Below, piece by piece: positions 1-7,507 of a stretch of 64,000 bases of DNA; position 1 is the stretch's first letter, and each line of letters starts with the position of its first letter. The notes under the pieces were generated by a model. The model made no database searches, was not told where the DNA came from, and worked only from the letters and a program-made list of their open reading frames with translations. The position numbers and the translations under genes are program-made. The stretch covers positions 1 to 64,000 of the forward strand of contig NZ_FOVT01000012.1 of assembly GCF_900115245.1 (NCBI RefSeq). Reading direction: 5' to 3'. The DNA is from Mesorhizobium sp. NFR06. Lineage in GTDB: Bacteria > Pseudomonadota > Alphaproteobacteria > Rhizobiales > Rhizobiaceae.

Positions 1-1
1 C

Positions 2-331
2 AAGGCGCGTTTCGAACTCTATGTCGAGACCCAGCTTGCACCCGAGCTCAAACCGGGCGACGTCGTCATCCTCGACAACGTCGCCTTCCACAAGAGCGAG
101 CGGGCGGCCGAACTGGTGCGCCAACGCGGTGCTTGGCTGCTGCCGCTGCCGGCCTACTCGCCCGATCTCAATCCAATCGAAATGGCCTTCTCGAAACTCA
201 AGGCGCTGCTCAGAAAGAAGGCCGCGCGATCTTTCGACGCTTTATGCTGCGCTCTCAAGGACATATGCGACCTGTTCGATCCGATACAGTGCAGAAACTT
301 CTTCAAAGCTGCCGGATATGAGGCCAATTAA
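2..331 (+). mobile_element. IS630-family transposase, C-terminal fragment (cut by window start)
   Basis: This is the C-terminal 109 residues of a DDE-type transposase of the IS630/Tc1-mariner group; the 5' part lies outside the window. The visible part has the strand carrying the second catalytic Asp (VVILDNVAFHK, near the fragment start). It then has the family signature SPDLNPIEMAFSKLK, whose Glu is the third catalytic residue. The reading frame is open from base 2 to the TAA at 329-331. The right inverted repeat should lie within a few tens of bases after the stop, but it cannot be defined without the left end. Whether the element is intact upstream is unknown. Confidence 0.85.
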
Positions 332-346
332 ACGCGACATGCTTTA

Positions 347-508
347 GGAAAGGAACGAGAGGCAAAGGAAGCGCTTGCGGTTTTCCTCAAGGACTCGCCC
401 GGCGAATCCATCCGCAAAGAACGCAAGCAATGGGAGAAGGTAGACACCGTCCCGGGAGCCCTCGAACGCTGGCTCAACCACTTGCGGATCGCGGGCTTGC
501 GGGAGTGA
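347..508 (+). pseudogene. C-terminal remnant of an unidentified gene next to the IS end
   Basis: An open frame of 53 codons runs to a TGA at 506-508 with no start codon or ribosome site. It encodes a charged helical tail ending in ERWLNHLRIAGLRE. Similar endings are typical of rhizobial class III adenylate cyclase/TPR proteins, but this match is from memory and weak. Its position directly behind the transposase suggests a gene cut by insertion or deletion. It could also be a chance frame. Bases 509-727 after it hold nothing I recognise. Confidence 0.35.
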
Positions 509-727
509 CGGCCGACCACATGCGGCCCGGCAGAAACCAATTGGCCGCGAAAGCCGTTGAAGCCCTTTGTGTCATGGGCGCTGGTTTCCCTTAATGCAGG
601 ATCATCTTTTGCAAAGGAATATCGGTGTCGGAAAGTCAGCAATGGGGCGCCTTGCGCCATAGTGCGCTCGCACCCCAACTCGCGCGGCGATGAACGCGCG
701 CCGTTTGATTAGCCACACTCCGAAATG

Positions 728-2260
728 TCAATCCATATGCGCGGCCGGCGCCGCTGCCGCCGGCGCGGCCTTGGGCTTGCGCAGCAGGATCACGAACGGG
801 ATTGCAACCAGCGTCATCACCATCAGGATTTTGAAGTCGTTGATGTAGGAGATCATCATCGCCTGCACGTTCACCGCACGGTCGACCTGCGACAGGGCGG
901 CGGGATCGCCGGCCGCCGCCGCCGGAGACGCGGCCCACAGGTTCGGGTTGTACGGGTTGATGAAGGCGGACAGCTCGCCATGGTTGATCTGCGTGTTGCG
1001 CACCATCAGCGCCGCAACCACCGACACGCCGATCGAGGAGCCCAGGTTGCGAACCAGGCTGAACAGCGAGGTGGCATCGGTGCGGTAGCGCGCTTCGAGC
1101 GTGGCGAAGGCGATCGTCGACAGCGGCACGAACACCATGCCCATGCCGAGGCCCTGGACGACGCCCGAAGAGATGATCAGCCAATTGTCCATCTGCGGCG
1201 TGAAGCTCGCCATGGTGTAGAGCGACTGCGCGGTGAGCAGGAAGCCGATGGCGACGAGGATCCTCGCATCGATCCTGTGCATGATGCGACCGACGACCAG
1301 CATCGAGATCATCGTGCCGACGCCGCGCGGCCCCAGCACGACGCCGATGGTGACGGTCGGGTAGCCGAAGATGTTGGCCAGCATCGGCGGCAACAGCGAC
1401 ATCGAGGCCAGGATCAGCACGCCCATGACGAAGATGAAGCCCAGCCCGGTCACGAAATTGCGGTCGAGGAATATCTTGGCATCGATGAAGGGATGCTCGG
1501 CCGTCACCGTGTGAATGATGAACACCCAGAAGCCGGTGATCGACAGAGCGAGCTCGATCCAGATCTCGGCCGAGTTGAACCAGTCGACCTCGCCGCCGCG
1601 ATCGAGCAGAAGCTGCAGCGCGCCGACGCCGAGCGAGAGCATGGCGAAGCCGAAGAAGTCGAAGCCGCGCACGCGCTTGGCGATGACCGGCAGATAGGCG
1701 GCCATGCCCAGGAAGGCGAGGATGCCGACCGGCAGGTTGATGAAGAACACCCAGCGCCAGTTGAAGTTTTCCGTCAGCCAGCCGCCGAGCGTCGGTCCCA
1801 GGATCGGCCCGAGCATGATGCCGGCGCCCCAGATCGCCATCGCCTGGCCATGGCGCTCCTTCGGGTTGATGTCGAGCAGGAAGGTCTGCGACAGCGGCAC
1901 GATGGCCGCGCCGAACACGCCTTGCAGCAGGCGGAAGAGCACGATCGTCTCGAGACTCCAGGCGAGGCCGCAGAGCATGGAGAAGATGGTGAAACCGACG
2001 ACGGCAGCCAGGAACAATTCCTTGCGCCCGAGCCGGTCGGCCAGCCAGCCGGTGACCGGCGTCATGATCGCCGCGGCCACGATATAGGAGGTCAGCACCC
2101 AGTTGATGTTGTCGGGCGACGCGCCGAGGTCGCCGGTCATGGTCGGCAGCGCGACATTGGCGATCGTGGTGTCGAGCGCCTGCATGATCGTCGCCAGCAT
2201 CAGCGCGACCGTGATCAGCCCGCGATGCGGCACTTCCTTGAAGGGTTCGGGCGTGCTCAT
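728..2260 (-). CDS. emrB: DHA2-family multidrug MFS transporter, EmrB-like
   Basis: This is an inner-membrane drug/proton antiporter of 510 aa, the normal length for the 14-helix DHA2 family. Motif D1 (LDTTIANVALP, residues 29-39), motif A (GWLADRLGRK, 71-80) and the antiporter motif C (GPILGPTLGG, 151-160) are all present. The C-terminus is Ala/Pro-rich and probably cytoplasmic. It is the last gene of an emrR-emrA-emrB set on the minus strand and would pair with the EmrA adaptor to pump hydrophobic compounds across both membranes. It is separated from emrA by about 400 bp of repeats and a foldable element, which is unusual for this operon. The substrate cannot be read from the sequence. Confidence 0.93.
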   Translation of the reverse strand: MSTPEPFKEVPHRGLITVALMLATIMQALDTTIANVALPTMTGDLGASPDNINWVLTSYIVAAAIMTPVTGWLADRLGRKELFLAAVVGFTIFSMLCGLAWSLETIVLFRLLQGVFGAAIVPLSQTFLLDINPKERHGQAMAIWGAGIMLGPILGPTLGGWLTENFNWRWVFFINLPVGILAFLGMAAYLPVIAKRVRGFDFFGFAMLSLGVGALQLLLDRGGEVDWFNSAEIWIELALSITGFWVFIIHTVTAEHPFIDAKIFLDRNFVTGLGFIFVMGVLILASMSLLPPMLANIFGYPTVTIGVVLGPRGVGTMISMLVVGRIMHRIDARILVAIGFLLTAQSLYTMASFTPQMDNWLIISSGVVQGLGMGMVFVPLSTIAFATLEARYRTDATSLFSLVRNLGSSIGVSVVAALMVRNTQINHGELSAFINPYNPNLWAASPAAAAGDPAALSQVDRAVNVQAMMISYINDFKILMVMTLVAIPFVILLRKPKAAPAAAAPAAHMD

Positions 2261-2300
2261 GGTGCTGAACTTCCAGCAAGTAAAACAAAAACGTGTATGC

Positions 2301-2416
2301 TAGAGCATGATACCGAAAAGTGTGAAGCGGTTTTCGGACGACATCCTGCTCTATCTCTTTGATTTAGAGACGGATTCAGATTTCAGGTCGAACAGACCTG
2401 AAATCATCCGGCTCTA
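2301..2416. repeat. Compound rhizobial palindromic repeat (two modules)
   Basis: Module A (2301-2352) runs from TAGAGCATGAT to CTGCTCTA around a GAAAAGTGTGAAGCGG core, a repeat type common in Rhizobiales intergenic DNA. Module B (2357-2416) contains GATTCAGATTTCAGGTC and its inverted partner GACCTGAAATCATCCGG. Module B recurs almost unchanged at 29051-29110. The whole unit is bracketed by TAGAGC and GCTCTA. Confidence 0.8.
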
Positions 2417-2537
2417 GGTTTCCGGGCGGCGAACCTTCCGTTGAGAGACCTTCATCGCGGTGGGACGCGACTATCGATGTGGGGGTTACATCGACCGAAA
2501 GTCTCTATAGGAGCGGATGCCTGCCGCCCGGAAACCT
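2416..2537. other. Foldable 120-nt element with cloverleaf-like stems, function unknown
   Basis: A perfect 14-bp inverted repeat (GGTTTCCGGGCGGC at 2417-2430, complement at 2523-2536) encloses nested shorter pairs. These are TCCG/CGGA (2437-2440 with 2514-2517), AGAGAC/GTCTCT (2444-2449 with 2501-2506), a hairpin TCGCG/CGCGA (2455-2470) and a hairpin TCGATGT/ACATCGA with a GGGGGTT loop (2474-2494). No T-tract follows on either strand, so it is not a simple terminator. It could be a structured RNA, an mRNA processing site between emrA and emrB, or a miniature repeat. I do not recognise a known riboswitch or small-RNA family. Bases 2538-2667 show nothing further. Confidence 0.55.
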
Positions 2538-2667
2538 GAGGACTGACGGGTCCGTGCCAAGGCCTTCGAGGAAGCGGCCATGCGGCTCGCCTTGCCGATC
2601 CTTGCCACACCTCCCATCAGACCAATCCCCTCACTATCCGCCGGATCCCGACGGACTTCGCTGTCGT

Positions 2668-3930
2668 CTACTGCGCGTGCTCTCCCGCCGTGGCGAGACC
2701 GAAGACCGACGGCAGACCGCGCGCCACGCCCGTGTCGACGGTGACGGTGGCGCTCATGCCGGTGCGCAGCGCCATCTTGGCGTCGGGATCGGTCAACTCC
2801 AGGCGCACCGGAATGCGCTGCGTTACCTTGACCCAGTTGCCGGTGGCGTTTTGCGCGGGCAGCAGCGAGAATTCCGCGCCCGTGCCGGCGCCGATCGCCT
2901 TGACGGTCGCCTCGAAGGTGCGGCCCGGATAGGTGTCGACGACGATCTCGGCCTTCTGGCCCGGCTTCATGTTGGTGAGCTGGGTCTCCTTGAAATTGGC
3001 ATCGATCCAGGTGTCGCCGGTCTCGACCAGCGCGAAGAGCGGCGTGCCGACCGAAACATACTGGCCGACCTTGAAGGAGGCGGCCTGGTAGACGATGCCG
3101 TCCGCCGGCGCCCTCACGGTGGTCTGCGCCAGATCGTAGGCTGCCTTGTCGCGCGCGGCGAGCGCCGACATCACGGTCGGATGCTTGTCGGTCTCGATGT
3201 CCGGATTGCCGCCGAGCGCTGCCTTGGCGCTGACGATGCCCTGTTGGGCGACCGCAAGCTGTTGCTTGGCTTTGTCGAGGTCGTTGCGCGCCTCGTCGAG
3301 CGACGACTTGGCGTTGATGCCTTTCTGCGCGAGATCGGCGGCGCGGTCATATTGCGACTGCGCGTAATCGACCTCGCTGCTGGCGGACTTTTCCTGCGCC
3401 ATCGACTGGCTGTAGGCGGCGCGCAGTTGCTCGACATTGAGGCGCGCGGCAGCGACCGCCGCATCGGCCTGGGCCAGCGCGATCCGGTAAGGCTCGGGAT
3501 CGATGACGAAGAGAAGATCGCCCTGCTTGACCAACTGGTTGTCGGCGATGCCGACCTGGACGATACGGCCGGCGGTGTCGGAGGCGACCGAAATCCTGGC
3601 CTGCTGCAGGTTGGCGTTCTCGGTTTCCTGGTAGCGGCCGCCCATCACCCAGACATACGAGCCGCCGGCAAGCAGGGCCAGCGGCAGGGCGACCATCAAC
3701 AGGAAGCGACCGAGGCGGCGCTTCTTCTTCGGCGCCGGCTGCGGCTCGGGAGCCACGGAAACCGGAGCCGTCGCCGGCTGCTGCAGCGCCTCGGCGACCG
3801 GCTGCGCTGGCGCCTCCGCGACCGGCTGCGCCGGCGCATTGGCGATCGGCTGTGCCGACGCATTAGCGATCGGCTGTGCCGACGCAAGCTTGGTGATGTT
3901 GTCGTCTTCTATCTTGGCTGCCGCGTTCAT
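2668..3930 (-). CDS. emrA: HlyD/EmrA-family periplasmic adaptor of the multidrug efflux system
   Basis: This 420-aa membrane fusion protein links the inner-membrane EmrB pump to an outer-membrane channel. A cytoplasmic Ala/Pro-rich N-terminus comes first. Residues 17-48 are four tandem copies of an 8-residue unit (SAQPIANA twice, PAQPVAEA twice). A Lys/Arg patch (68-72) and one membrane helix (about 75-95) follow, then a lipoyl half-motif, a long coiled-coil hairpin (about 135-235), the second lipoyl half (TVRAPADGIV) and a beta-barrel. The start overlaps the end of emrR by 4 nt, so the two are translationally coupled. The N-terminal repeat is longer than in typical EmrA proteins. Confidence 0.9.
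   Translation of the reverse strand: MNAAAKIEDDNITKLASAQPIANASAQPIANAPAQPVAEAPAQPVAEALQQPATAPVSVAPEPQPAPKKKRRLGRFLLMVALPLALLAGGSYVWVMGGRYQETENANLQQARISVASDTAGRIVQVGIADNQLVKQGDLLFVIDPEPYRIALAQADAAVAAARLNVEQLRAAYSQSMAQEKSASSEVDYAQSQYDRAADLAQKGINAKSSLDEARNDLDKAKQQLAVAQQGIVSAKAALGGNPDIETDKHPTVMSALAARDKAAYDLAQTTVRAPADGIVYQAASFKVGQYVSVGTPLFALVETGDTWIDANFKETQLTNMKPGQKAEIVVDTYPGRTFEATVKAIGAGTGAEFSLLPAQNATGNWVKVTQRIPVRLELTDPDAKMALRTGMSATVTVDTGVARGLPSVFGLATAGEHAQ
3787..3882 (-). repeat. Four tandem 24-bp coding repeats in emrA
   Basis: Codons 17-48 of emrA are four copies of a 24-bp unit encoding (S/P)AQP(I/V)A(N/E)A. The first two and last two copies form closely related pairs. The array lies in the cytoplasmic tail before the membrane helix, where length change would be tolerated, and could vary in copy number by slippage. 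Confidence 0.85.
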
Positions 3931-4406
3931 GCTGCTGCGCCTTCCGTATTCTTCATCTTTTCCAGGGACGACGTCTCGGCGTCCGTCAAATTCTGCACGA
4001 TGGTATCCAACACGCGGATCAGGACGCGGCGTTCTTCCGCCGACACGCCGGTCAGCGATTCCTCATAGACCTCGCCGGCCAGGCTCTTGACGTCGGCATA
4101 GGCCGCGTTTGCCTTTTCGGTCGGGAAGATCATGCGCACGCGCCGGTCGGTCGCGTCCTGGCGGCGTTCGATCCAGCCGCCCTCCTCCATCCGGTCGACC
4201 AGACGCGAGACGCTGATCGGCTCGATTTCGAGGAGTTCGGCAAGCCGCGCCTGCGCGACGCCTGCTTCCTTGGCGACGCGAACGAGCAGCCGCCACTGCG
4301 CGGAGGAAAGACCCAGGCCGCTGGCGCGCGCCTCGAAGCGCTTGCGCATCAGGCGCTGCACGTCGTGGATCAAAAATCCCAATCTGTCGATGCCATCTGA
4401 AACCAT
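3927..4406 (-). CDS. emrR: MarR-family regulator of the emr operon
   Basis: A 159-aa winged-helix repressor of the MarR/EmrR type. The recognition-helix region LLEIEPISVSRLVDRMEEGGWIER lies at about residues 60-83, followed by the wing with RQDATDRRVR. Family members are dimers that leave DNA when bound to phenolic or hydrophobic drugs. It is first in the operon, overlapping emrA by 4 nt (ATGA), and probably represses itself and emrAB. A 12-bp palindrome lies just upstream of its start. It may also control the divergent RND operon that shares the 256-bp intergenic region. The effector is not known. Confidence 0.88.
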   Translation of the reverse strand: MVSDGIDRLGFLIHDVQRLMRKRFEARASGLGLSSAQWRLLVRVAKEAGVAQARLAELLEIEPISVSRLVDRMEEGGWIERRQDATDRRVRMIFPTEKANAAYADVKSLAGEVYEESLTGVSAEERRVLIRVLDTIVQNLTDAETSSLEKMKNTEGAAA

Positions 4407-4421
4407 GAGCGCGATATATAA

Positions 4422-4433
4422 TAAGCGTGCTTA
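4422..4433. promoter_or_regulatory. Candidate MarR/EmrR operator (TAAGC-GT-GCTTA)
   Basis: A perfect inverted repeat of 5+2+5 bp lies 16 bp before the emrR start. On the minus strand an AT-rich TATTATAT stretch directly follows and could be the -10 region, so a bound repressor would block it. The rest of the 4434-4662 gap toward the divergent RND operon has no further clear palindrome. Confidence 0.55.
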
Positions 4434-4662
4434 CTAATCAAGGGGAGGCTTTGCGCACATTCAGAGCGCCGATGTCAACTCCTTCCGGCGTCGTTTCAGC
4501 CAAAACATCGGAAAATTTTCAGAAAGCGTTCGGGATTTCCCGGACCTGAAACCGCAAGAAGATCGGGCTGGCGAAAGACAGGCAGCAACGCCCACTCAGC
4601 CGCACCTTTCCGGTCGACGCATCCTCCCGGCGCGACCGCAACCTTTTGGTCATGGAGACAAC

Positions 4663-5820
4663 ATGATTGCCGCACTCTTTCAGAACAGCCTTGCCGGGCA
4701 CAACAAGCCGCTGAGGCGCCGCCTCGTCGCCGCATCGATCGCCGTTCTCGCCTGCGGCGCCGCGATGGTCTGGCACGGCGCGAGAAGCGAGGCCTCCAAT
4801 GTAGCGCCCGCCGCGCCCGAGACGAAGCTCGTCAAGGCCATCGCGGTCGCGCCGACCAACAATGCCGACACCCGCGTCGCCGTCGGCGAGATCAAGCCAC
4901 GGCGCGAAAGCGATCTCGGCTTTCGCGTTTCCGGCAAGCTGGTCGAGCGCATCGCCGGGATCGGCTCGCTGGTGAAGAAGGGCGAGGCCCTCGCCCGCGT
5001 CGATGACCAGGATTATCGCAACCGGCTCGCCAGCGCTGAGGCCGATGTCGCCGCCGCACAGGCGGTGATGGTGGAAGCCAGCGCCGCCGAAGCGCGTATC
5101 AGCGCGCTGCTCGCCAAGGGCTTTACCACCCGCGCCAATCACGATGCGATGCTGAAGAACCTGCGCTCCGCGCAAGCCAAGTTGAAATCGGCAAACATCG
5201 CTTTTGCCATGGCCAAGGACCAACTCGGCTACACCGAACTGCATGCGGAATTCGACGGCGTCGTCACCGCCACCGGAGCCGAAGCCGGCCAGTCCGTCAA
5301 TGTCGGGCAGATGGTGGTGCGTGTGGCCGATCCCGAAGCCCGCGACGCGGTGTTCTCGATCGCGGAGGCGGCATTCGCCAACACGTCTGACACGAAGCGG
5401 CCGCCCAAGGTTACCGTCTCGCTGCTCAGCAATCCGGCGACCACGACAGTCGGCACCGTCCGCGAGATCGCGCCCATGGCCGATGCCGCGACCCGCACCT
5501 TCCAGGTGAAGGTATCGCTTGAGAATGCGCCCGACGCGATGCGTTTCGGCGCGAGCGTTTCCGGGCGCGCCGAGATCGGCGGCGCGAAAGTCGTGGTGCT
5601 GCCAGGCAGCGCGCTCTTCGACAAGGACGGCAGGCCGGCCGTCTGGGTGGTTGGTGCCTCGTCCGCTGTCGAACTCAAGCCCATCACAGTCGCCCGCTAC
5701 GAGACAGACCGCGTCGTCGTCAGCGATGGACTCAACCAGGGCGATCTGGTCGTCACCGCCGGTGTGAACCGGCTGCGGGAACATGAAAAAGTTCGTATCA
5801 TTGAGGGAGAAGGAAAATGA
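4663..5820 (+). CDS. RND efflux periplasmic adaptor (membrane fusion protein)
   Basis: A 385-aa HlyD_D23/AcrA-type adaptor that bridges an RND pump and an outer-membrane channel. A signal anchor lies at about residues 22-40. The lipoyl half-motif GSLVKKGEALARVDDQDY is followed by a coiled-coil hairpin rich in Ala/Glu/Lys, then AEFDGVVTATGAEAGQSVNVGQ, a beta-barrel, and a membrane-proximal domain ending in HEKVRIIEGEGK. GGAGA 7 nt before the ATG supports the start. Its TGA overlaps the ATG of the next gene (ATGA), so the operon is adaptor, monooxygenase, pump. No outer-membrane factor gene is present, so a channel encoded elsewhere must be used. Confidence 0.9.
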   Translation: MIAALFQNSLAGHNKPLRRRLVAASIAVLACGAAMVWHGARSEASNVAPAAPETKLVKAIAVAPTNNADTRVAVGEIKPRRESDLGFRVSGKLVERIAGIGSLVKKGEALARVDDQDYRNRLASAEADVAAAQAVMVEASAAEARISALLAKGFTTRANHDAMLKNLRSAQAKLKSANIAFAMAKDQLGYTELHAEFDGVVTATGAEAGQSVNVGQMVVRVADPEARDAVFSIAEAAFANTSDTKRPPKVTVSLLSNPATTTVGTVREIAPMADAATRTFQVKVSLENAPDAMRFGASVSGRAEIGGAKVVVLPGSALFDKDGRPAVWVVGASSAVELKPITVARYETDRVVVSDGLNQGDLVVTAGVNRLREHEKVRIIEGEGK

Positions 5821-7391
5821 CCATGTCCAAGATCAAGGTCCTCATCGCCGGCGCCGGCCCGACCGGGCTGACGCTTGCGCTCTGGCTGACCAGACTCGGC
5901 GTCCCGGTCCGCATTTTCGACAAGGCGGCTCACCCCGGCGAAACCTCGCGGGCGCTCGCCGTCCAGGCACGGACGCTGGAGTTCCACCGCCAGATCGGCA
6001 TCGTCGAGGATGTGCTGGCCGCTGGCGTGCGGATCGAACAGATCACGGTGCACACGCCGGGCGGTGTCGCCGCCAGGTTGCCGCTCGCCAATTTCGGCCG
6101 CGGCATCAGCCCCTATTCCTTCGCCTTCGCCCTGCCGCAGGATATCCACGAACGCGTGCTGATCACGCATCTGAAGCGCGCCGGCGTCGAGGTCGAGCGC
6201 GGGACGGAACTCGTTGCCTTCGAGGACAAGGGCGACGCGGTCATCGCCACGCTGAGCAGGAACGGCCGCACCGAGACTGTCAGCGTCGGCTATCTTGCCG
6301 GCTGCGACGGCGCCCGCAGCACCGTTCGGCATGGGCTCAATATCGGCTTTCCCGGCGGCACCTACGAACAGGCCTTCTACGTCGCCGACGTGAAGGGCCG
6401 TGGCGATATCACGCGCAACGGCATGGACACGACGATCAGCACCTATGGTTTCGCTATCGTCATGCCGGTTCGGCAGTCGGGTTCGGTCAGGCTGATCGGC
6501 ATCGTTCCGAAAGCGCATGAGGCCGACGAGACGATCAGCTTCGAGGCGATCCGCGCCGATATCGAGCGCGACACCGGTGTCACGGTCGACGAGGTCAACT
6601 GGTTCTCGACCTACCACGTCCATCACCGCGTCGCCGAGCGCTTCCGCGTCGGCCGCGTGTTCCTTGCCGGCGATGCCGGCCACATCCATAGCCCGGCCGG
6701 CGGCCAGGGCATGAATACCGGCATGGGCGATGCGGTCAATCTCGCCTGGAAGCTCGCCGCCGTGGTGCAGGGCCGCGCCGATCCGCGTCTTCTCGACAGC
6801 TACGAGCCGGAACGTATCGCTTTTGCAAAAAAGCTGATCGAAAGCACCGACCAGGCCTTCCGTATCGCCACCAGCCGCTCGCGGCTCGTCGGCCTGTTCC
6901 GGCGCTACCTGATGCCCAAAATCCTGAGCGTCGCGCTGCGCACGTCGTTCGGCTCGCGCGCCTTCTTCGGCGTGATCTCGCAGGCGTCGATCCAGTATCG
7001 CGCCGGGCCGATCAGCTCGGGCACGGCAGGCAAGGTCAGCGGCGGCGACCGCCTGCCCTACGTGCCGGCCGCGAACAACGACAATTTCGAGCCGCTGCGC
7101 TCGCTCGACTGGCAGGTCCATGTTTATGGCGAGGTCAATGCCGAGTTCCGGGCAATGCTGGCATCGACTGGTATCCCGGTTCATGCCTTCGCCTGGTCGG
7201 AGGCGGCTGGCGAAGCCGGCTTGCAGCGTGACGCCGCCTATCTGGTGAGGCCCGACGGCCATGTCGCGCTCGCCTCGCCGGTCCAGGAGGCGGCCGCCTT
7301 CCAGCGCTATCTCGCCGGTCTGGCCGTCCGGCCGAGGACCGCCGAGCGCGCGCCCTACCGCGTGCTTGGCACGATGCACAGCCTGGCCTGA
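5817..7391 (+). CDS. FAD-dependent aromatic-ring monooxygenase (PheA/TfdB or Rox-like)
   Basis: This 524-aa class A flavoprotein hydroxylates aromatic rings using NAD(P)H and O2. Visible motifs are the Rossmann GAGPTG near residue 13, the DG motif (AGCDGARSTVRHG, about 161-173), and the second FAD motif FLAGDAGHIHSPAGGQGMN (about 281-299). A C-terminal thioredoxin-like domain (VHVYGEVNAEFRAML onward) is typical of phenol hydroxylases and rifampicin monooxygenases. It overlaps the adaptor gene by 4 nt; a second in-frame ATG lies two codons downstream. The pump context suggests a drug or toxic phenol as substrate, but that is inference and the true substrate is unknown. Confidence 0.88.
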   Translation: MTMSKIKVLIAGAGPTGLTLALWLTRLGVPVRIFDKAAHPGETSRALAVQARTLEFHRQIGIVEDVLAAGVRIEQITVHTPGGVAARLPLANFGRGISPYSFAFALPQDIHERVLITHLKRAGVEVERGTELVAFEDKGDAVIATLSRNGRTETVSVGYLAGCDGARSTVRHGLNIGFPGGTYEQAFYVADVKGRGDITRNGMDTTISTYGFAIVMPVRQSGSVRLIGIVPKAHEADETISFEAIRADIERDTGVTVDEVNWFSTYHVHHRVAERFRVGRVFLAGDAGHIHSPAGGQGMNTGMGDAVNLAWKLAAVVQGRADPRLLDSYEPERIAFAKKLIESTDQAFRIATSRSRLVGLFRRYLMPKILSVALRTSFGSRAFFGVISQASIQYRAGPISSGTAGKVSGGDRLPYVPAANNDNFEPLRSLDWQVHVYGEVNAEFRAMLASTGIPVHAFAWSEAAGEAGLQRDAAYLVRPDGHVALASPVQEAAAFQRYLAGLAVRPRTAERAPYRVLGTMHSLA

Positions 7392-7507
7392 ACCTTCGGC
7401 GCCGGCCTTAGCGGCGGACGCCGACCGAAACCAACCGTCATTTGTTTTCGCCAGCCGGCAGCCGCCGGCGGAACGCGCCTTTGCGCGCGCTGAGAGGGAT
7501 TTGCACC

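Noticed and set aside
328..678. A 116-codon minus-strand frame after the transposase
   Set aside because: No start signal, no family features, and it overlaps the plus-strand remnant; treated as chance.
725..2362. A 545-codon plus-strand frame opposite emrB
   Set aside because: The product is His/Arg/Asp-rich with no fold signals, typical of an antisense shadow in GC-rich DNA; emrB has all MFS motifs.
2416..2537. Possible tRNA because of the cloverleaf-like folding
   Set aside because: No T-loop (GTTCGA type) or acceptor/anticodon arm lengths; the outer stem is 14 bp and the element is too long.
3787..3882. Possible CRISPR-like short repeat array
   Set aside because: Contiguous 24-bp units without spacers, in frame within emrA and coding for an 8-residue repeat.
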